Assembly (NCBI GenBank): GCA_041573795.1
Contig: JBFFQB010000056.1
Coordinates: 1-21,507, forward strand
DNA length: 21,507 nucleotides
Reading direction: 5' to 3'
Source: E44-bin32 sp041573795
GTDB lineage: Bacteria > Chloroflexota > Anaerolineae > Anaerolineales > E44-bin32
The stretch's first letter is position 1. Each line of letters opens with the position of its first letter. Under the pieces are notes generated by a model, which saw nothing but the letters and a program-made list of their open reading frames with translations, had not been told where the DNA came from and did not search any database. Shown here in pieces: positions 1 to 6,576 of the stretch. The translations under genes were made by a program, and so were the position numbers.

Positions 1-55
1 CAGTGCAGGACGATACTTCTTCTCCAATTTGGATTAGCGTTTCCTCAACACTCAC
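1..55 (-). CDS. N-terminal fragment of a gene, probably family-4 uracil-DNA glycosylase (partial)
   Basis: A GTG codon at 55 opens a frame that runs off the window edge and reads MSVEETLIQIGEEVSSCT. A Shine-Dalgarno-like GGGAG lies about six bases upstream, and the start overlaps the rimI stop, as expected in this tightly packed operon. The pattern of a short amphipathic helix followed by a Cys-Thr resembles the start of family-4 (iron-sulfur) uracil-DNA glycosylases, which begin with a helix and then a C-x-x-C-x-L iron-sulfur segment. Only 18 residues are visible, so the family is a guess. The nearby downstream GTG at 51 hits a stop after five codons, which favours the GTG at 55. Confidence 0.4.
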   Translation of the reverse strand, partial: MSVEETLIQIGEEVSSCT

Positions 56-581
56 TGGTTTTCTCCCTTGTACCATGCTCGTAAAGATCTAAGCCATCTT
101 TGAACATGATCAATGCGTCCTCATCCGTGTCCCGGTAATACCCTGGGCGCCGACCCCTGACTTCAAAACCAAATTGCTCATACAGGTGGATGGCAGCCTG
201 GTTACTCTCGCGTACTTCGAGCGTGACCAAATGAGCTCCCAAAGTTCGGGCTTGATCTAGCGCATAGTCCAGTATCAATCTGCCGAGCCCTTGGCGGCGG
301 CGATCAGGGTGCACGGCGATGGTGCTGATGTGCGCTTCGTCGGCAATAAACCAGAAACCGATATATCCCACAATTTGTGAGTCAAGCTCTGCCATCGCAC
401 TATCCACGGCAACGTACAGATAAGCTGCGATGTTTGTCCGTAGTTCTTGACGGTAGGTGGTCTCCGACCAAGGGGTCGGGAAGGATACTCTATCGATTTC
501 CGCAACCACAGCGACATCATGAAGTTGCATCGGCCGAAAGGTGATCCTGCCATTTAGCTCGTCTGTCTTTCGGCGTGTCAT
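45..581 (-). CDS. rimI: Ribosomal protein S18-alanine N-acetyltransferase-like GNAT enzyme
   Basis: GNAT-fold acetyltransferase of the RimI family, which in characterised bacteria acetylates the N-terminal alanine of ribosomal protein S18 using acetyl-CoA. The 178-residue product shows the family opening (RPMQLHDVAVVAEIDRVSFP), the acetyl-CoA pyrophosphate loop RRRQGLG after VHPD, and the late block LEVRESNQAAIHLYEQFGFE followed by GYYRDTDEDALIM. The ATG at 581 is chosen because it forms an ATGA overlap with the tsaB stop; the frame is open 60 codons further up to 761, but that part lies inside tsaB and matches nothing. Position after tsaE and tsaB is a widely conserved arrangement and implies translational coupling. 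No Shine-Dalgarno is visible, which fits coupling. Some members of this family act on other proteins, so the substrate is inferred from context. Confidence 0.9.
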   Translation of the reverse strand: MTRRKTDELNGRITFRPMQLHDVAVVAEIDRVSFPTPWSETTYRQELRTNIAAYLYVAVDSAMAELDSQIVGYIGFWFIADEAHISTIAVHPDRRRQGLGRLILDYALDQARTLGAHLVTLEVRESNQAAIHLYEQFGFEVRGRRPGYYRDTDEDALIMFKDGLDLYEHGTREKTSEC

Positions 582-1234
582 GGTGCCGCACTGTATATGG
601 GTATAACGGCTTGTGCTTTCTTGCGCCGCTTCGATCGCATCCGCTCCAGTGCGATTTCGGCTAGGTCGCCAGGCCGACGTAGACAGCTTGCCGGCGATCC
701 AATGCTGAACCTCTCCTGATCCCGCAGTAACCCTCGTGCTTGTGGATCGATTTCCCCACAAACGCTACACGCCTCGCTGGTTTCCTTTACGAACTGTTTC
801 CAGGTTTTCAATTGCAGTTCACCTTCTGGGCGCCAACTCTTGCGGCTCCATTTGTACCACATCCCGACGATGCGGCCGCGACCGGCTTCAAGAGCGACGA
901 AAAGCGGTTGAGGGCTCTGCGGCTGACGGTAGGCGATAACATCGAAGGTAGGCACACCCATGATTTTAAGACCGCGCGAGAGAGCAAGGCCCTTTGCCAA
1001 AGCCAGACCAATCCTTAAACCAGTATAGGAACCCGGACCTAGGGCGACCGCAACAGATTCCAGATCACCCGTCTTTACTTCGACCCTGCGCATCATCATC
1101 GCAATTTGCGGTGCTAGCTCGATGGTGTGCCGGCCAATACCCCGCCAGAGATACTCGCTCAATATCTGCTTGCCATCATGCAAGCCTATGCCGATCATCT
1201 GGGTAGATGTGTCAATCGCAAGCAACATCGTCAT
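578..1234 (-). CDS. tsaB: tRNA threonylcarbamoyladenosine biosynthesis protein TsaB
   Basis: TsaB is the non-catalytic ASKHA-fold partner of TsaD in the complex that transfers the threonylcarbamoyl group to A37 of ANN-decoding tRNAs in the cytoplasm. The 218-residue product begins with the phosphate-1 loop region LLAIDTSTQMIGIGL and carries the hallmark segment VALGPGSYTGLRIGLALAKGL near residues 63-83. Length is close to the usual 210-235. It starts inside the stop of tsaE (ATGA at 1234-1231) and ends inside the start of rimI (ATGA at 581-578), so the three genes are one translationally coupled unit. A second ATG two codons in (MLLAIDTS) is an equally good start. The last 25 residues are rich in Arg/Lys and less conserved. 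Confidence 0.93.
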   Translation of the reverse strand: MTMLLAIDTSTQMIGIGLHDGKQILSEYLWRGIGRHTIELAPQIAMMMRRVEVKTGDLESVAVALGPGSYTGLRIGLALAKGLALSRGLKIMGVPTFDVIAYRQPQSPQPLFVALEAGRGRIVGMWYKWSRKSWRPEGELQLKTWKQFVKETSEACSVCGEIDPQARGLLRDQERFSIGSPASCLRRPGDLAEIALERMRSKRRKKAQAVIPIYSAAP

Positions 1235-1728
1235 TGTCCGAAGGCAGCCGTTCGAAAGGCTTCCAAAACATGTTCATAGCGGTTGCCTCGCGCGATAAAG
1301 TTCAGGCCACGGCGTAATTCATCTACCCAGCGCAAACTGACCCAGAGATGGTCCGCAGGGAGAAGTTCCTGGATACGTTCTGGCCACTCAATCACAAGAC
1401 TTCCTACCGAGTCTAAAAGTTCATGGAACCCGAGCAAATCAGCTTCGATCACAGCATTCATGCGAAAAGCATCTAGGTGAAAAAGCCTTTGGTTGTCAGC
1501 ACGCCGGTATTCGTTAATCAGGATGAAGGATGGGCTGGTCACTTGATCTAATGAGCCCCACCCCCGAGCAATCCCCTGGGCAAGGGTTGTCTTCCCTGAG
1601 CCCAGGTCACCGGATAGACAGATCACGTCCCCGCGCTGGATTAACTCACCCAGGCGAACCCCTAATCGCACGGTCTGCTCGGGACTGTGACTGAGGAAAT
1701 CTAAGCTTTGCCCTTCAAGAATCGGCAT
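1231..1728 (-). CDS. tsaE: tRNA threonylcarbamoyladenosine biosynthesis ATPase TsaE
   Basis: Small P-loop ATPase that drives turnover of the TsaB-TsaD complex in t6A synthesis. The sequence has a Walker A loop GDLGSGKTTLAQGIARGWG, then SPSFILINEY, and LFHLDAFRM in the region holding the family's second acidic motif. The frame is open to an ATG at 1773 (180 residues), but I prefer the ATG at 1728 (165 residues, MPILEGQS), which is nearer the family's usual 150-165. A perfect TATAAT box lies at 1746-1741 with TTGTTG 17 bp upstream, so the first 15 codons of the longer form would be promoter DNA. The gene is first in the minus-strand operon and diverges from the metallophosphoesterase at 1814. 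The start choice is inference; the family is certain. Confidence 0.92.
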   Translation of the reverse strand: MPILEGQSLDFLSHSPEQTVRLGVRLGELIQRGDVICLSGDLGSGKTTLAQGIARGWGSLDQVTSPSFILINEYRRADNQRLFHLDAFRMNAVIEADLLGFHELLDSVGSLVIEWPERIQELLPADHLWVSLRWVDELRRGLNFIARGNRYEHVLEAFRTAAFGQ

Positions 1729-1740
1729 GATTTGATCGCG

Positions 1741-1769
1741 ATTATACGTCAGGGGTAGGTGGCCAACAA
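1741..1769 (-). promoter_or_regulatory. Predicted sigma-70-type promoter for tsaE-tsaB-rimI
   Basis: On the minus strand, TTGTTG (1769-1764) is separated by 17 bp from a perfect TATAAT (1746-1741). Transcription would begin near 1734, about six bases before the ATG at 1728. This would give an almost leaderless mRNA and supports the shorter tsaE start. The -35 element matches the consensus at only three positions. Confidence 0.5.
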
Positions 1770-1778
1770 GCATTGCTC

Positions 1779-1807
1779 TTCACAGGGGCACGGCTCCGTG
1801 CTACTAT
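1779..1807 (+). promoter_or_regulatory. Predicted leaderless promoter for the metallophosphoesterase
   Basis: TTCACA (1779-1784, five of six consensus bases) is followed by a 17-bp spacer and TACTAT (1802-1807). Six bases separate the -10 box from the ATG at 1814, so the predicted first transcribed base is at or next to the A of the start codon. The spacer holds an inverted repeat GCACGG-CT-CCGTGC (1788-1801), which could be an operator or a remnant of the palindrome seen at 3562. Confidence 0.5.
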
Positions 1808-1813
1808 CCTTCC

Positions 1814-2542
1814 ATGCGCGTATTGATCATCTCTGATATCCATGCTAACCTGACCGCGCTTGAAGCCGTCCTAGAACATGCAAAGGATCAGGAAGCCGTC
1901 TGGTGTCTTGGTGACCTGATCGGCTACGGGCCAGATCCAAATGAGTGTATAGAGCTCGTTGCAAGCCTTCCCAACTCCCTAAGTCTAATAGGAAACCACG
2001 ATCAAGCAGTCCTCGGTGAGATTCCGCTTTCACGCTTTAATTCCGACGCTGGCGCCGTCGTTGCCTGGACACAAACTGTCCTCAGCGAACAAAATCATGC
2101 CTATCTCAACACCCTGCCAAGTAAAGTTGCGCTGGAAGGTTATACCCTTGCGCACGGCAGCCCCAATCAGCCCGTGTGGGAATATATCCTTGATCCCAAT
2201 ACCGCCGATCGTAACTTTGAGGCCTTTTCAACGGATTATTGCTTCGTTGGCCACTCACATCTGCCGATTATCTTTCAACGACCCTTCCCCGAATCCTTTG
2301 CCCTTCCTCGTCCGGTTCAGTGGCAGGAACCGATGGAACTCAAACCACGTATGATTCTCAATCCGGGGTCCGTAGGACAACCACGCGATGGCGACCCCCG
2401 AGCGTCCTATGGCGTGCTCGACACGGAGGCTGAGACCTGGGAAATGCATCGGGTTGAATATGACATCAAAAAGGTTCAGGAACGCATTCTCGAGGCAGGG
2501 CTACCTGAGCGCCAGGCCTTACGCTTGATGGCAGGCTGGTAG
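1814..2542 (+). CDS. Calcineurin-like metallophosphoesterase (YfcE/MJ0936-like)
   Basis: Binuclear-metal phosphoesterase, 242 residues, probably cytoplasmic because there is no signal peptide. All metal-binding motifs are present in order: D-I-H in LIISDIHANLTALEAVL (residues 4-20), GDLIGYGPDPNEC (33-45), GNHD (59-62), then AHGSP and GHSHLP for the C-terminal histidines, followed by NPGSVGQPRDGDPRASYGVLD. This motif set is typical of the small YfcE-like subgroup that contains phosphodiesterases; the physiological substrate cannot be told from sequence. No Shine-Dalgarno is visible upstream, in agreement with the leaderless promoter described separately. The gene may be read through into the DUF4349-type lipoprotein 68 bases downstream. 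Confidence 0.88.
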   Translation: MRVLIISDIHANLTALEAVLEHAKDQEAVWCLGDLIGYGPDPNECIELVASLPNSLSLIGNHDQAVLGEIPLSRFNSDAGAVVAWTQTVLSEQNHAYLNTLPSKVALEGYTLAHGSPNQPVWEYILDPNTADRNFEAFSTDYCFVGHSHLPIIFQRPFPESFALPRPVQWQEPMELKPRMILNPGSVGQPRDGDPRASYGVLDTEAETWEMHRVEYDIKKVQERILEAGLPERQALRLMAGW

Positions 2543-2610
2543 ACGGGAACTTTCCGGAAGTTTTAGACGTCCAACCAGTAAGAAAACCTATTGGACAACC
2601 GGAGGACAGT

Positions 2611-3528
2611 ATGAAGCATCAACCTATGATCCCAATCTTGATCATCTCAACGCTACTACTCGGCGCATGTGGTGCCGCCCAACTTGCCTCAGCACCTGGG
2701 CGAGACATGGCCGAACCCATGCTCGTAGAAGTTGAAGCACCCGTTGAAGGTGTCTTCTATGCGGAGGACAGTGTCAGCGAATCGGAATTTTTTTCCAATG
2801 AACCCGTTGTGGTCGAGCGGCTTGTTATCAGGAATGCCAACTTAACCATCGTCGTTGAGGACCCCGCCGCCTCAGCAGGAAAAATTGCTAAGCTGGCTGA
2901 AGCATTCGATGGCTTCGTGGTTAACTCCAATGTCTATCAGACAACTTTCGCCGAAGGTATCTTCGCTACGCAAGCCAGTATAACGATCCGCGTCCCCGCT
3001 GAACGGCTGGACGAAGCGCTTGACCAGATCAAGCAAGACGTGGTTGAAGTGCGTTCAGAGAATATCAGTGGCCAGGATGTCACCCAGGAGTACACAGACC
3101 TCGAATCACGCTTGCGCAACCTTGAAGCAGCTGAAGAAGAGTTGCGGGAGATCATGGGCTCGCTAACAAAGGCAGAGGATGTCCTCAATGTTTATCAAAA
3201 CTTGCGGCAGGTGCGTGAGGAGATCGAGGTCATCAAGGGCAGAATGCAATACTTCGAGCAGTCGGCCCGACTCTCTGCGATCACGATTGATTTACTCCCA
3301 GATGTCGTCTCGCAACCCCTTCAGATCGGCAAATGGCAACCCCAGGGAACAGCCAAGGCTGCACTTGAAGCCCTGATCAGCGCGTTGCAGTTCCTGGCTA
3401 ATGCTGCAATATGGCTGATCATCTTTGCTCTCCCGGTATTGGCGTTGCTCTCCATCCCGTTCTGGGTTATTCGCGGGTTTGTCCGACGCCGCCGGGCAAG
3501 GAAACAGGCGACATCACAACAGGAATAG
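2611..3528 (+). CDS. DUF4349-type membrane lipoprotein with coiled coil
   Basis: A 305-residue exported protein. The N-terminus is a lipoprotein signal (MKHQPMIPILIISTLLLGAC, lipobox LGAC), predicting lipid attachment at Cys20. A conserved domain follows: RLVIRNANLTIVVEDPAASA, then a valine-rich strand region ending ITIRVPAERLDEALDQI, then a charged coiled coil at about residues 160-225 (TDLESRLRNLEAAEEELREIM and on to RMQYFEQSARLSAITIDLLP). A single C-terminal membrane helix (about 255-290) ends in an RRRRARKQ cytoplasmic tail. This layout matches the DUF4349 family, whose function is unknown. A good GGAGG ribosome binding site precedes the ATG. Upstream bases 2543-2610 hold no convincing promoter, so it is probably co-transcribed with the phosphoesterase. 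Confidence 0.85.
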   Translation: MKHQPMIPILIISTLLLGACGAAQLASAPGRDMAEPMLVEVEAPVEGVFYAEDSVSESEFFSNEPVVVERLVIRNANLTIVVEDPAASAGKIAKLAEAFDGFVVNSNVYQTTFAEGIFATQASITIRVPAERLDEALDQIKQDVVEVRSENISGQDVTQEYTDLESRLRNLEAAEEELREIMGSLTKAEDVLNVYQNLRQVREEIEVIKGRMQYFEQSARLSAITIDLLPDVVSQPLQIGKWQPQGTAKAALEALISALQFLANAAIWLIIFALPVLALLSIPFWVIRGFVRRRRARKQATSQQE

Positions 3529-3561
3529 CGCCTATCCAGAACACTACCTGACAAAGTGACC

Positions 3562-3587
3562 CAGGGGCACGATGCATCGTGCCCCTG
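3562..3587. repeat. Perfect 26-bp palindrome between convergent genes
   Basis: The half-site CAGGGGCACGATG is followed directly by its exact reverse complement, giving a gapless 13+13 palindrome centred at the ATGCAT core. It lies between the lipoprotein stop and the convergent ATPase stop. It could act as a bidirectional terminator, but no T-run follows on either strand, so a dispersed palindromic repeat is equally likely. The first ten bases (CAGGGGCACG) also occur at 1783-1792. Confidence 0.75.
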
Positions 3588-3614
3588 CTTCCTATTAGAT
3601 TAGAGATAAAACGA

Positions 3615-4382
3615 TTAGCCTGAGATTGCAGCCCTCACCTGCGATGCAAGCTGCCCAAAGGCTGGTGTGTAGCTGAGCTCCAGATTGCGCGGCCTTTGCA
3701 AGGAGATGGGGAGGTCAAGCACAATTCTCGCCGGACGTTCGCTTAATACCAGAACCCGATCGGCCAAGAGCACAGCTTCACTGATGGAATGGGTAACCAT
3801 CATCACTGTAGCTCGTTGAGCTTCCCAAACCCTCAGTAATTCCGTCCCCATCCGCTCTCGCGTGAGGGCATCCAAGGAGCCGAAAGGTTCATCCAGCAAG
3901 AGTAATTCTGGTTGGTGCACCAGTGCTCGACCAATCGCTACACGTTGCGCCATCCCACCCGAGAGATCTCTGGGCAAGGAATGTTCAAACCCTATCAGCC
4001 CCATGAGTTCTATGAGTTCGTAGGCTCTACCCTGGGCTTCTGCAAATTCAATCCCCTCCAACTCCAAAGGCAAGAGGATGTTTTCGATGGCGGTGCGCCA
4101 GGGCATGAGGTTGGCCTCCTGGAAGACGAAACCAATTCTTCGCCGCGGATGATCCAGTCGTTCCCCGCCAAAACGAACTTCGCCCAGCGAGGGTTCAAGC
4201 AAACCACCCAGGATCCTCAATAACGTCGTCTTGCCTGAGCCTGAGGGCCCGACGATACAGATAAACTCTTGCGCTTGCGCAGTAAACTGGATGTTATCAA
4301 GGACATTTAACCCACCATTCCCGTTCGGGAACGTCATCGATAAGGTATCCACCTGCAAGAGAGGTACGCTAGACCGCATCAT
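3615..4382 (-). CDS. ABC transporter ATP-binding protein of predicted riboflavin importer (SsuB/TauB-like)
   Basis: Cytoplasmic ATPase subunit, 255 residues, of the nitrate/sulfonate/taurine ABC class. Visible motifs are Walker A GPSGSGKTT, Q-loop GFVFQEANLMPWRT, signature LSGGMAQRVAIGRALVH, Walker B LLLLDEPFGSLD and the switch histidine in MMVTHSISEAVLLADRVLVL. LMPWRT after the Q-loop and DEPFGSLDALTR are typical of this class. The ATG at 4382 overlaps the substrate-binding protein stop (ATGA), so the two are translationally coupled. Last gene of the FMN-riboswitch-controlled operon. Without that context one would call it a nitrate/taurine ATPase; the riboflavin role is inferred from the riboswitch. 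Confidence 0.88.
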   Translation of the reverse strand: MMRSSVPLLQVDTLSMTFPNGNGGLNVLDNIQFTAQAQEFICIVGPSGSGKTTLLRILGGLLEPSLGEVRFGGERLDHPRRRIGFVFQEANLMPWRTAIENILLPLELEGIEFAEAQGRAYELIELMGLIGFEHSLPRDLSGGMAQRVAIGRALVHQPELLLLDEPFGSLDALTRERMGTELLRVWEAQRATVMMVTHSISEAVLLADRVLVLSERPARIVLDLPISLQRPRNLELSYTPAFGQLASQVRAAISG

Positions 4383-5371
4383 GGTTGGCTGGGGAGATAC
4401 TCATTCGAGTAAACGGCCGAAAGATCAATTGAATCTGCTAATAATCCCATATTGAGAAGAACGTCTTGCATGTTCGCCCATGCCTGAGGATCAGAGTAAC
4501 CTGGCTGTTCTGCCCGCCAGAATTCAATGCTGCTTATAAGGATCTGATATTGCACTTCACGATCGGCTTGCGCCAAACCATCGACGTAAGCCTTTGAGAT
4601 CTCATAGGCATCTTCTGGATTGGAGAGGGTTGCTTCAATCCCCCGCAAAAGTGTTCTCACCATTCGCCGTACCAGTTCGGGGTCCTCACGCATGATCTCC
4701 TCATTCGTGATCAAACCATTCGAGGTCAAGCGCACATGATCCGCCACACGCATCACCTCAACTGGATATCCAAGCTTCTCAAGTTGAATGGGCTCGTTGT
4801 TGGCATAAACCACAATTGCCTCGTCCAGGCCTTGACTGAGCGCTTCAACCTGGGTGTAGCCGATCGAATCCAGCGTTAGATCATCTTCGGATAATCCAAC
4901 TGTGTCGATCAAGGCGCGAAATCCAATGTAGGAAGCACCAAATAATCCCGGGATGCCAATCCGTCGACCGGCCAGATCCTCCGGTGAGCTGATACCCGAA
5001 TCAACCGGGGCTGCAACTGCCACAGGGTAATCCTGCCACCACGCCATGACATAAACCACCGGCAAACCCTGCGCCCGAGCGAGAACGACCTGCTCACCCG
5101 AGACGATCGCAAAAGGCAGCTCATTAACTCCCACGAGTTGTACTGCCTCGGTTTCGGGCATATGGTTGAACTCGATGTCCAAACCTTCTTCAGCGGCATA
5201 GCCTTTAGCATCAGCCATATACATTGGTGCAAACTGCACATCAGGTCGAAAGCTCATCGTTAGACGAACCTTTTCGACCGGATTGTCCGTCGAATCTTGC
5301 GCAAGTCGAGGCCCGCAGGCACTTGTTGCAGCAAGACACAAGATGAGGAATAGTTTGTTGGATATCTTCAC
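4379..5371 (-). CDS. ribY: Substrate-binding lipoprotein, NMT1/THI5-like, predicted riboflavin (RibY) binding
   Basis: Extracytoplasmic binding protein of 330 residues in the NMT1/THI5 superfamily. A lipoprotein signal ends in the lipobox TSAC (Cys19). The mature part starts VRLTMSFRPDVQFAPMYMADAKGYAAEEGLDIEF, the strand-helix pattern of this fold, and continues with ELPFAIVSGEQVVLARAQG and SPEDLAGRRIGIPGLFGASYIGFRAL. Tryptophans in MAWWQDYPV and in the C-terminal half could stack on an aromatic ligand. Family members bind pyrimidine precursors of thiamine, sulfonates or riboflavin; the upstream FMN riboswitch points to riboflavin or a related flavin, matching the RibXY importers predicted in Chloroflexota by comparative genomics. 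The start is a GTG at 5371 with AAGGA upstream; it lies 13 bases after the permease stop. Confidence 0.75.
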   Translation of the reverse strand: MKISNKLFLILCLAATSACGPRLAQDSTDNPVEKVRLTMSFRPDVQFAPMYMADAKGYAAEEGLDIEFNHMPETEAVQLVGVNELPFAIVSGEQVVLARAQGLPVVYVMAWWQDYPVAVAAPVDSGISSPEDLAGRRIGIPGLFGASYIGFRALIDTVGLSEDDLTLDSIGYTQVEALSQGLDEAIVVYANNEPIQLEKLGYPVEVMRVADHVRLTSNGLITNEEIMREDPELVRRMVRTLLRGIEATLSNPEDAYEISKAYVDGLAQADREVQYQILISSIEFWRAEQPGYSDPQAWANMQDVLLNMGLLADSIDLSAVYSNEYLPSQP

Positions 5372-5384
5372 GCCTTCAATCCTT

Positions 5385-6206
5385 TTATAAGTCCTGTTCT
5401 CTCCAGGCTAAAAGCCAACGCTCTAGCATGGCGACAACGGTATAGAGACCTATGGCTAAGAGGACGAGTGTTATCACCGAAACGTAAACCAGGGTTATGT
5501 CATAAACTCCCCGCCCAATATTGATGAGAAATCCCAGGCCTTCATCCGCTCCGACGATCTCACCAACGACTGCGCCAATCACCGATAGTGTGGCTCCGAT
5601 TTTCAGACCACCCAAGAGAACTGGCATTGCCGCCCGCAGCTCCAACTTTGAGAAAACTTGCCAACGAGTCGCGCGTAACGAGCGCATCAGGTCGTGAAGG
5701 TCCTGGGGGACGGAACGTACACCAACAATGGTGTTTATCAACACCGGGAAGAATACGATCAGGGCGCTGATCATGACTTTTGATAACCGGCCTGGTCCAA
5801 ACCAGATCACGAGTAGAGGGGCAATAGCCACAACGGGGATCGATTGAGAGGCAACGATATAAGGAGCCAATAAGCGCTCGATTGTCTTCGATTTCGCCAG
5901 GAGGTAACCCAACGTCGTAGCCCCTAAAAACCCTAGAAGCAAGCCCCAGACCACTTCAACCAACGTAGCTTGTGTATGCCTAAGAAGAGAGCCGTCTTGA
6001 AGGGCGGCGATAAAACGCGTGCCAACCGCTGCTGGTCCTGGCAAGATGAATGCAGGAAGTCCACTCCAACGATTCGCCAGTTCCCAAAAGATGAGCACGC
6101 TCAATATCGTGATCGGTAACATCCAGAGCGGAAAGGGGGCTCGGAGAGAGCGATTTGATGCAGATGCTGGTGTCGTACGCTTGAAAGGGTTCAAAAAATG
6201 CCCCAA
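5385..6206 (-). CDS. ribX: ABC transporter permease of predicted riboflavin importer (RibX)
   Basis: Integral membrane permease, 273 residues, of the BinPDT family (SsuC/TauC/ThiX-like). About six hydrophobic helices are visible, starting LWMLPITILSVLIFWELA, and the EAA coupling loop is ELRAAMPVLLGGLKIGAT with the conserved glycine. LPGPAAV near the N-terminus is typical. The start is doubtful: the frame opens at a TTG (6206) that has no Shine-Dalgarno and lies inside a terminator-like hairpin; other in-frame choices are TTG at 6194 and ATG at 6122 (just before the first membrane helix). It is the first gene after the FMN riboswitch and terminator, so it is expected to be shut off when cytoplasmic FMN is high. 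Confidence 0.82.
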   Translation of the reverse strand: MGHFLNPFKRTTPASASNRSLRAPFPLWMLPITILSVLIFWELANRWSGLPAFILPGPAAVGTRFIAALQDGSLLRHTQATLVEVVWGLLLGFLGATTLGYLLAKSKTIERLLAPYIVASQSIPVVAIAPLLVIWFGPGRLSKVMISALIVFFPVLINTIVGVRSVPQDLHDLMRSLRATRWQVFSKLELRAAMPVLLGGLKIGATLSVIGAVVGEIVGADEGLGFLINIGRGVYDITLVYVSVITLVLLAIGLYTVVAMLERWLLAWREQDL

Positions 6207-6220
6207 TTCTGAGCGGGGCA
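6193..6220 (-). terminator. Second terminator-like hairpin across the ribX start region
   Basis: On the minus strand TGCCCC (6220-6215), a 10-base loop and GGGGCA (6204-6199) form a perfect 6-bp stem followed at once by six T residues (6198-6193). It lies about 40 bases downstream of the riboswitch terminator and spans the candidate TTG start codons of ribX. An alternative pairing of GCAGGG (6243-6238) with CCCTGC (6223-6218) would compete with it. It may be a second termination or translation-blocking element, or chance. Confidence 0.45.
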
Positions 6221-6256
6221 GGGTTCACAGGCAAGGTCCCTGCGCGTCGATCACAT

Positions 6257-6285
6257 AAAAAGCCCCGAAGAAGAATTCTTCGGGG
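6257..6285 (-). terminator. Rho-independent terminator of the FMN riboswitch
   Basis: CCCCGAAGAA (6285-6276), loop TTC, TTCTTCGGGG (6272-6263) form a perfect 10-bp stem on the minus strand, followed after one C by five T residues (6261-6257). Its 5' arm is complementary over eight bases to CTTCGGGG at 6440-6433 in the 5' strand of the aptamer, so the aptamer fold and antiterminator are mutually exclusive. Confidence 0.9.
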
Positions 6286-6319
6286 ATGCATGACGCGCAG
6301 AGTCGCTGCTCTGTCGCTA

Positions 6320-6442
6320 CCTTCTTTCTTCCGGACTATACCGTCGGCCCCGGAGTTTCACCGGATCATGCACTTGCGCGCTCGCGGGCTTTACCGCCGA
6401 TCGGGAATTGGGCTGCCACAGCCCTCACCCTGCCCCGAAGGC
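6320..6442 (-). promoter_or_regulatory. FMN riboswitch aptamer (RFN element)
   Basis: The minus strand carries the conserved RFN blocks in order: TTCGGGGCAGGGTG, AATTCCCGATCGGCGGTAAAG, CCCGCGAGC, GATCCGGTGAAACTCCGG, GGCCGACGGTATAGTCCGG and a closing GAAG. These are near-identical to the FMN aptamer consensus with its six-helix junction; CCTTC (6441-6437) and GAAGG (6324-6320) can close P1. The aptamer binds FMN in the nascent RNA. With the terminator at 6257-6285 it should switch off transcription of the three-gene ABC operon when FMN is plentiful. Bases 6286-6319 link aptamer and terminator. Confidence 0.97.
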
Positions 6443-6460
6443 TTATATTTGATTGATACT

Positions 6461-6466
6461 ATTATA
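6461..6466 (-). promoter_or_regulatory. Predicted -10 box for the riboswitch-ribXY operon
   Basis: A perfect TATAAT on the minus strand lies 18 bases before the aptamer. Transcription would start near 6454 so that the aptamer follows directly. No good -35 element is found at 16-18 bp; GCGACA lies at 20 bp spacing. The rest of 6467-6576 (between this promoter and the phoU stop) shows no gene or convincing terminator. Confidence 0.55.
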
Positions 6467-6576
6467 CGTGAAGAACACGTCCAGTGTGTCGCTTGTCATA
6501 CGTCAAACGTCACATTTCTACAGCACACCTACCCCCTACATTTATCAACAAATACATCACCTTATCCTCGACCATG

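Noticed and set aside
582..761. 60-codon N-terminal extension of RimI
   Set aside because: Lies wholly inside tsaB; the ATGA junction at 581-578 and the family length favour the shorter form.
5980..6291. Minus-strand frame with an ATG inside the riboswitch terminator
   Set aside because: It reads through the terminator and the ribX start in another frame; no protein-like features. It only shows that the leader happens to be open.
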